The notes under the pieces: model-generated
The model's input: only the letters and a program-made list of their open reading frames with translations
Told to the model about the DNA's origin: nothing
The model's database searches: none
Position numbers and translations under genes: made by a program
Origin: Bacteroidales bacterium
Lineage (GTDB): Bacteria; Bacteroidota; Bacteroidia; Bacteroidales; ML635J-15
Reading direction: 5' to 3'
NCBI GenBank assembly: GCA_017994175.1
Contig: JAGOLH010000024.1
Location: forward strand, 1 to 41,570
DNA: 41,570 nt
Shown here: positions 37,698-41,570 of the stretch, one piece after another
Layout: the number at the start of each line of letters is the position of its first letter
Position numbering within the stretch: position 1 is the stretch's first letter

Positions 37698-38171
37698 ATG
37701 ATCGATAATAACCAGCATTACATGCAATTTGCAATAGAGATGGCATTGAAAAACCTGAAAAGCGGAGGGGGACCTTTTGGAGCTGTCATTGTTAAAGACG
37801 ATGTAATAATTGCAAGTTCCGGCAACAGCGTTACTGTTGATAACGATCCAACTGCACATGCCGAAATCAACGCAATCCGGAAAGCTGCGAAAGTGCTTAA
37901 TTCTTTCGATTTAAGCGGCTGCACCATTTATTCCAGCTGTGAACCATGTCCAATGTGTCTGGGTGCTATTTACTGGGCCCGCATCGATACATTGTTTTTT
38001 TCGGCCACGCGTGTCGATGCCGAAAATGCAGGGTTTAGCGATGCCATGATTTATAACGAAATAGGCATGCCTATTCACAAAAGAACATTGCAAACCGAGC
38101 ACCTGGTAACCGAAAATGCTGAATTACCTTTTGAAGAATGGAAAAATCTGCTCAACAAGACCCTGTATTGA
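37698..38171 (+). CDS. guaD: Guanine deaminase
   Basis: A 157-residue zinc deaminase converting guanine to xanthine. The zinc ligands are His54 (TAHAEINAIR, with Glu56 as proton shuttle) and Cys84 and Cys87 in CEPCPMCLGAIYWAR. The whole sequence, including GGPFGAVIVKD, NDPTAHAE and the C-terminal domain-swapped tail, follows B. subtilis GuaD closely, better than it follows tRNA adenosine deaminase TadA. The next gene, a DNA glycosylase, overlaps its 3' end by 34 bases, or by three if a TTG start is used. Confidence 0.85.
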   Translation: MIDNNQHYMQFAIEMALKNLKSGGGPFGAVIVKDDVIIASSGNSVTVDNDPTAHAEINAIRKAAKVLNSFDLSGCTIYSSCEPCPMCLGAIYWARIDTLFFSATRVDAENAGFSDAMIYNEIGMPIHKRTLQTEHLVTENAELPFEEWKNLLNKTLY

Positions 38172-38680
38172 AAAGACTCCCATTGTGTTTTTATACCCGC
38201 GATGCAAAAACAGTTGCTATCGAGTTGTTGGGTAAAACAATTGTTAGAAGACATTCGGATGGAGAAATTGTAAAATATATTATAACCGAAACTGAAGCCT
38301 ATCTGGGTGAGTTCGATTTGGCCTGCCATGCCAGTAAAGGGAAAACCCCAAGAACGGAGATTATGTTTACACAAGGCGGAGTACTGTATATTTATCTTAT
38401 TTATGGGATGTATTGGATGATGAACATTGTTACTGGTTTCGAAAATCAGGCACAGGCTGTGCTGATCAGAGGAATTGACAAAGCTTCGGGACCGGGAAAA
38501 ACGGCGGCTCTCTTACAGCTATCAAAAGAATTCAACGGAGAATCGTTGCTTGAATCAAACCGCATCTGGCTTGAAGACTCGAACTTGGTATGTCGGTATA
38601 AGGCAACACCAAGAATTGGAGTGGATTATGCCGGTGAATTCTGGAAATCGCAATTACTCAGGTTTTGCGCAATAGTTTGA
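38138..38680 (+). CDS. 3-methyladenine DNA glycosylase (AAG/MPG family)
   Basis: A 180-residue monofunctional glycosylase that removes alkylated or deaminated purines from DNA. ELLGKTIVRR, then TETEAYLGEFDLACHASKG (with the catalytic Glu and conserved His) and the GVLYIYLIYGMYWMMNIVT segment, are diagnostic, as is VLIRGI. The ATG at 38138 overlaps guaD by 34 bases; an in-frame TTG at 38168 overlapping the guaD stop (TTGA) is an alternative start and removes ten residues. Co-translation with guanine deaminase gives a purine-base theme. Confidence 0.9.
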   Translation: MEKSAQQDPVLKRLPLCFYTRDAKTVAIELLGKTIVRRHSDGEIVKYIITETEAYLGEFDLACHASKGKTPRTEIMFTQGGVLYIYLIYGMYWMMNIVTGFENQAQAVLIRGIDKASGPGKTAALLQLSKEFNGESLLESNRIWLEDSNLVCRYKATPRIGVDYAGEFWKSQLLRFCAIV

Positions 38681-38793
38681 GTCTACTCTACAAACGAGTA
38701 TTTGACACGAATTGAATGACTTTGGTTGTAGAGAACACAGTTTTGTTTCTCAACGTGCCGAATAAACCCGATTTTTCTATTCATGTTTTTTAA

Positions 38794-38801
38794 TAACTTT
38801 G
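38794..38801 (+). promoter_or_regulatory. -7 box of the ricT-gldH gene
   Basis: TAACTTTG matches TAnnTTTG and lies 21 bases before the ATG at 38823. The expected -33 region holds only a T-rich tract (38772-38776), so the match is partial. Confidence 0.45.
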
Positions 38802-38822
38802 TGTTCTGATTAATTAAGTATA

Positions 38823-40439
38823 ATGGATATGATTGACCGAGAATTTGAAAGAGGGTGTCAGATTGATATTTTAGATGATAATACGGGCATTATAAATAAA
38901 TGTTGCTATAAACTAAACGTTAACAACTGGTTAAATGACATTCCCGTGGCAACATCAGGTTTTGATGTTGTTGAGGTTCGTTTTAAAAATACAAGAAAAG
39001 GGTTTTTCAGGAACGTAAATCAATTAAACCTCCGCGAAGGAGAACTTGTTGCTGTAGAATCGACCCAAGGACATGATATTGGCATTGTATCGCTCACCGG
39101 AGAACTTGTGCGGGAACAAATGCAACGTTATCATGTGAATTATGATTCCGATTTTAAAAAAATATACCGAAAAGCCAAACAAACTGATTTGTTGAAATGG
39201 AAAGAGGCTGTGGCTCAAGAAATACCAACAATGCTACGAACAAGAGAGTTGGCAAAACAACTGCAATTGAACATGAAAATCGGAGATGTTGAGTATCAGG
39301 GCGATAAAACGAAAGCTATATTCTATTACATAGCCGATGAAAGGGTTGATTTCAGGCAGCTGATAAAGCATATGGCTGAAGAGTTTAAAATACGTGTTGA
39401 GATGAAGCAAATCGGCGCCCGACAAGAGGCAGGAAGAATTGGAGGGATTGGTCCATGTGGAAGAGAACTCTGTTGTACCACATGGATGACGAATTTTATT
39501 TCTGTGTCAACAAACTCAGCCCGGCTACAGGAGATTTCTCTTAACCCGCAAAAGCTTGCAGGCCAGTGTAGTAAGCTTAAGTGCTGTCTGAATTTTGAAC
39601 TTGAGGTATATATTGATGCACGTAAGGATTTTATTTATGATAACAAAACGCTTCACACTACACAAGGAGATGCCAAACATATTAAAAATGATGTTTTTAA
39701 AAAAACAATGTACTTCGAGATCTTCAACAATAATATACCTGTGGTAATAGCCTTGCCTCTCCAACGAGTTAAAGAGATTATTGAATTAAATAAAAAGGGT
39801 ATTGCTGTTGATAAACTTATTTCTGAAGAGAACAAAGCGCCCTCCGTAACCGAGCATGAATTTACCAATGATGCAAACAACGGGAGCATTACCCGGTTCG
39901 ACTCGAAAAACAGGCAATCAAATAAAAAATCACACAAAAAGAATATGAAACCTAATAATCCTGCCACTCCGCTAATGCTTGCGATCGTTTTTTTGATAAG
40001 CTCTTTTTCTATTAGCTGCGATAGAAATAAAATTTATGAGAAATACATTAAAATCGATAATATGGTTTGGAACGACAAAAACTATATTCGGTTCGAAAAG
40101 GAAATTACAGATACGGTATCACGACATAATATCTACATCCTTGTTCGAAATGCCACTCAGTACCGGTACGGAAATTTGTGGGTTTTTGTTTCCACAACTG
40201 CTCCCAATGGGAATAAGGATACCGACACGGTTGAGTGTGTGCTTGCCGATAAAAACGGGAAATGGCTTGGCGATGGGATGGGTGATTTATGGGACAACGA
40301 GATTCTTTGGAAACGAAATGTAACATTCCCGTATCAGGGCAATTACGTTTTTCAATTTGAACAGGGAATGCGTATTGAAAACTTGCCGGGAATACTGGAT
40401 GTGGGGCTTAGAATTGAGCGAGTCCCTGAGGAGAAATAA
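38823..40439 (+). CDS. RicT/PSP1-type protein fused in frame to GldH
   Basis: One 538-residue open frame with two unrelated parts. Residues 1-330 are a PSP1/RicT protein with the cysteine pattern IGPCGRELCC (Cys212, Cys217, Cys218) and CSKLKCC (Cys249, Cys254, Cys255) seen in the iron-sulfur-binding RicT group, linked to RNA maturation. Residues 331-374 are a polar, Lys-rich tail. Residues 375-538 are a complete GldH lipoprotein with its own Met and signal peptide. In other Bacteroidota these are adjacent separate genes. A cytoplasmic protein fused ahead of a lipoprotein signal could not be exported normally. The frame continues because no stop precedes Met375; see the separate entry for the junction. 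Confidence 0.85.
   Translation: MDMIDREFERGCQIDILDDNTGIINKCCYKLNVNNWLNDIPVATSGFDVVEVRFKNTRKGFFRNVNQLNLREGELVAVESTQGHDIGIVSLTGELVREQMQRYHVNYDSDFKKIYRKAKQTDLLKWKEAVAQEIPTMLRTRELAKQLQLNMKIGDVEYQGDKTKAIFYYIADERVDFRQLIKHMAEEFKIRVEMKQIGARQEAGRIGGIGPCGRELCCTTWMTNFISVSTNSARLQEISLNPQKLAGQCSKLKCCLNFELEVYIDARKDFIYDNKTLHTTQGDAKHIKNDVFKKTMYFEIFNNNIPVVIALPLQRVKEIIELNKKGIAVDKLISEENKAPSVTEHEFTNDANNGSITRFDSKNRQSNKKSHKKNMKPNNPATPLMLAIVFLISSFSISCDRNKIYEKYIKIDNMVWNDKNYIRFEKEITDTVSRHNIYILVRNATQYRYGNLWVFVSTTAPNGNKDTDTVECVLADKNGKWLGDGMGDLWDNEILWKRNVTFPYQGNYVFQFEQGMRIENLPGILDVGLRIERVPEEK
39945..40439 (+). CDS. gldH: GldH-like lipoprotein read within the fusion frame
   Basis: From an internal ATG at 39945 the frame encodes 164 residues beginning MKPNNPATPLMLAIVFLIS and a lipobox ending in SISC (Cys25), then the GldH domain (YEKYIKIDNMVWNDKNYIRF, ending in a beta-rich part). 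GldH was defined in Flavobacterium as needed for gliding, where it acts as a cell-envelope lipoprotein, and homologues occur widely in non-gliding Bacteroidota with unclear roles. The internal start lies four bases into an ATGA that would be a stop in the +1 frame, the arrangement expected if ricT ended by overlapping gldH. Independent initiation here would restore export. Confidence 0.65.
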   Translation: MKPNNPATPLMLAIVFLISSFSISCDRNKIYEKYIKIDNMVWNDKNYIRFEKEITDTVSRHNIYILVRNATQYRYGNLWVFVSTTAPNGNKDTDTVECVLADKNGKWLGDGMGDLWDNEILWKRNVTFPYQGNYVFQFEQGMRIENLPGILDVGLRIERVPEEK

Positions 40440-40454
40440 AGCCGTTACTGCAAC

Positions 40455-41171
40455 ATGGGCCAGAAAAAAAAGTTAAAACGATTCGCCGAAAACAATTTGT
40501 TTAGTAATGTTTTTCAGCCTCTTTACACCGATCTCATTAACGACGATTTCGGGTTAAAAGGGAATTGGAAGCAGCAGTTTTTTAAAAACAATAACCCGAT
40601 TACCGCTGAGCTGGGCTGTGGTAAGGGCGACTATGTTACTGCACTTTCCGGATTGTTACCTTTGAATAATTATATTGGAATCGATATAAAAGGAGCCCGG
40701 ATTTGGAAAGGAGCAAAGTATGCTGAAGACAAAGCGGTGCAAAATGTAGCCTTTTTAAGAACACGAATAGAGTGTTCACCGCGCTGCTTCGAAAAAAATG
40801 AGATTAACGAAATATGGATTACTTTTCCTGACCCTCAGCTAAACCGCAAAAAGAGGATTAAAAAGAGGCTTACGTCTGCAAGATTTCTGGGTTATTACCA
40901 AAAAATCCTTATTAACAACGGAATCATACATGTTAAAACCGATGACGATGATTTGTTTGCATACACTAAAAAAGTAATTGAATTCAATAATCTGACGCTT
41001 GAAAAAGAAATCCGTGATATTTACAAGGAATGCCCGGAGGATAAGATTCTTAGCATTCGGACCTACTACGAAACCAAATGGCTTACCGAGGGAAGGACCA
41101 TTAAATATCTTTGTTTCCGCTTACCTGATACACGCGATATAGTTGAACCTGACACATTCGATGAAGACTGA
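40455..41171 (+). CDS. trmB: tRNA (guanine-N7)-methyltransferase
   Basis: Methylates N7 of G46 in the tRNA variable loop, using S-adenosylmethionine. The 238-residue protein has the methyltransferase motif AELGCGKGDYVTAL and the family signatures IDIKGARIWKGAK and WITFPDPQLNRKKRIKKRL, near the expected length. It begins 16 bases after the ricT-gldH stop, so it probably shares that transcript, and the next gene overlaps its end by 11 bases. Confidence 0.93.
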   Translation: MGQKKKLKRFAENNLFSNVFQPLYTDLINDDFGLKGNWKQQFFKNNNPITAELGCGKGDYVTALSGLLPLNNYIGIDIKGARIWKGAKYAEDKAVQNVAFLRTRIECSPRCFEKNEINEIWITFPDPQLNRKKRIKKRLTSARFLGYYQKILINNGIIHVKTDDDDLFAYTKKVIEFNNLTLEKEIRDIYKECPEDKILSIRTYYETKWLTEGRTIKYLCFRLPDTRDIVEPDTFDED

Positions 41172-41499
41172 CTCTCACAACGATTTTTTTGAAAAAGTAT
41201 GGGCTGTTGCCACACTTATTCCCTATGGAAGGGTTACATCGTATGGCGCTATAGCCCGTTACCTTGGACTTCCGGGTTCTGCACGAATTGTCGGCTGGGC
41301 TATGAATCAATCCCACATGAATCCGGAGGTTCCTGCTCATAGGGTTGTGAATAGACAGGGTTTTTTAACAGGAAAACATCATTTCTTTTCCGAATCACTT
41401 ATGGCAGAACTATTGACAAACGAAGGCATTGGAGTAGAAAATGACCGAATCGTTGATTTCAAAAAGCATTTTTGGAACCCCTCTCAAGAACTAATATAG
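41161..41499 (+). CDS. Alkyltransferase-like protein (ATL)
   Basis: A 112-residue homologue of the C-terminal DNA-binding domain of O6-alkylguanine-DNA alkyltransferase. VWAVATLIPYGRVTSYGAIAR and GWAMNQ are the DNA-binding fold; the active-site PCHR of true alkyltransferases is PAHRVVNR here, so the Cys acceptor is Ala. ATLs bind O6-alkylguanine without removing the alkyl group and hand it to nucleotide excision repair. The start at 41161 overlaps the trmB stop by 11 bases; a farther ATG at 41143 is less likely. With the glycosylase at 38138 it is the second alkylation-damage gene nearby. Confidence 0.9.
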   Translation: MKTDSHNDFFEKVWAVATLIPYGRVTSYGAIARYLGLPGSARIVGWAMNQSHMNPEVPAHRVVNRQGFLTGKHHFFSESLMAELLTNEGIGVENDRIVDFKKHFWNPSQELI

Positions 41500-41535
41500 A
41501 ACTTATTTGTTATAATTTTAGAAACAAGTTACGGT

Positions 41536-41570
41536 ATGATTGTAAGTATTGAAAAAATCAGGGAAGAGTT
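41536..41570 (+). CDS. Start of a further gene, cut by window end
   Basis: An ATG at 41536 opens a frame reading MIVSIEKIREE to the window edge, 36 bases after the ATL stop and on the same strand. In related Bacteroidota an Mrp/ApbC-type iron-sulfur carrier gene often follows trmB, and the opening is compatible with that, but eleven residues do not prove it. Confidence 0.35.
   Translation, partial: MIVSIEKIREE

Noticed and set aside
38686..38733. Inverted repeat CTCTACAA/TTGTAGAG after the DNA glycosylase gene
   Set aside because: The arms are 8 bp with a 32-base loop and no T run, too weak for a terminator call. It remains a possible operator.

Overview
The window looks like Bacteroidota chromosome, most likely Bacteroidales or Marinilabiliales-like. 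Lineage markers include a RicT/PSP1 homologue joined to GldH, an IPExxxVDY-family gene behind rnc, a DUF5723 outer-membrane protein, and glutaminyl-tRNA synthetase. Several intergenic regions carry the Bacteroidota promoter pattern (TTTG, 18-21 nt, TAnnTTTG), and Shine-Dalgarno sequences are largely absent. Genes are dense; no gap without a gene exceeds about 200 bases.

Left edge (1-2.7 kb): an accessory patch. It has the 3' part of an AbiEii-type toxin gene, a frameshifted integrase remnant, a 3-copy direct-repeat block with a 33-bp period, and an intact tyrosine recombinase with its own promoter. It ends at tRNA-Glu(TTC), whose 3' end faces the integrase. This is the expected layout of the end of an integrated element in a tRNA gene. 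The other end would lie upstream of the window.

2.8-15.3 kb: housekeeping and envelope genes. These are folB with an orphan 7TM histidine kinase, glnS-coaD, a GmhA-like isomerase, an acyltransferase, a secreted M16 zinc peptidase with a strong terminator, a lineage-specific unknown, and a ribD-CPBP protease pair.

15.3-20.5 kb: a CaCA antiporter, then a B12-binding radical SAM enzyme, a DUF115-like protein and a flippase, suggestive of surface glycan or lipid work. 20.6-24.7 kb: acpP-fabF-rnc-IPExxxVDY, divergent from purN through back-to-back promoters. 24.1-28.7 kb: ileS, a DksA/TraR-like gene and lspA, read from one strong promoter. 28.8-30.0 kb: a MltD-like lytic transglycosylase with LysM.

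30.1-38.7 kb: a co-oriented run. It has an inner-membrane-anchored propeller-like protein, a probable surface lipoprotein, a DUF5723 barrel, an O-antigen-ligase-like protein, guanine deaminase and 3-methyladenine DNA glycosylase. 38.8-41.6 kb: RicT fused in frame to the lipoprotein GldH, trmB, an alkyltransferase-like protein, and the first codons of another gene.

The points most worth a second look are the RicT-GldH fusion, where a one-base frame change would restore two genes with an ATGA overlap; the element end at tRNA-Glu; and the uncharacterised three-protein envelope cluster at 30.1-36.1 kb.
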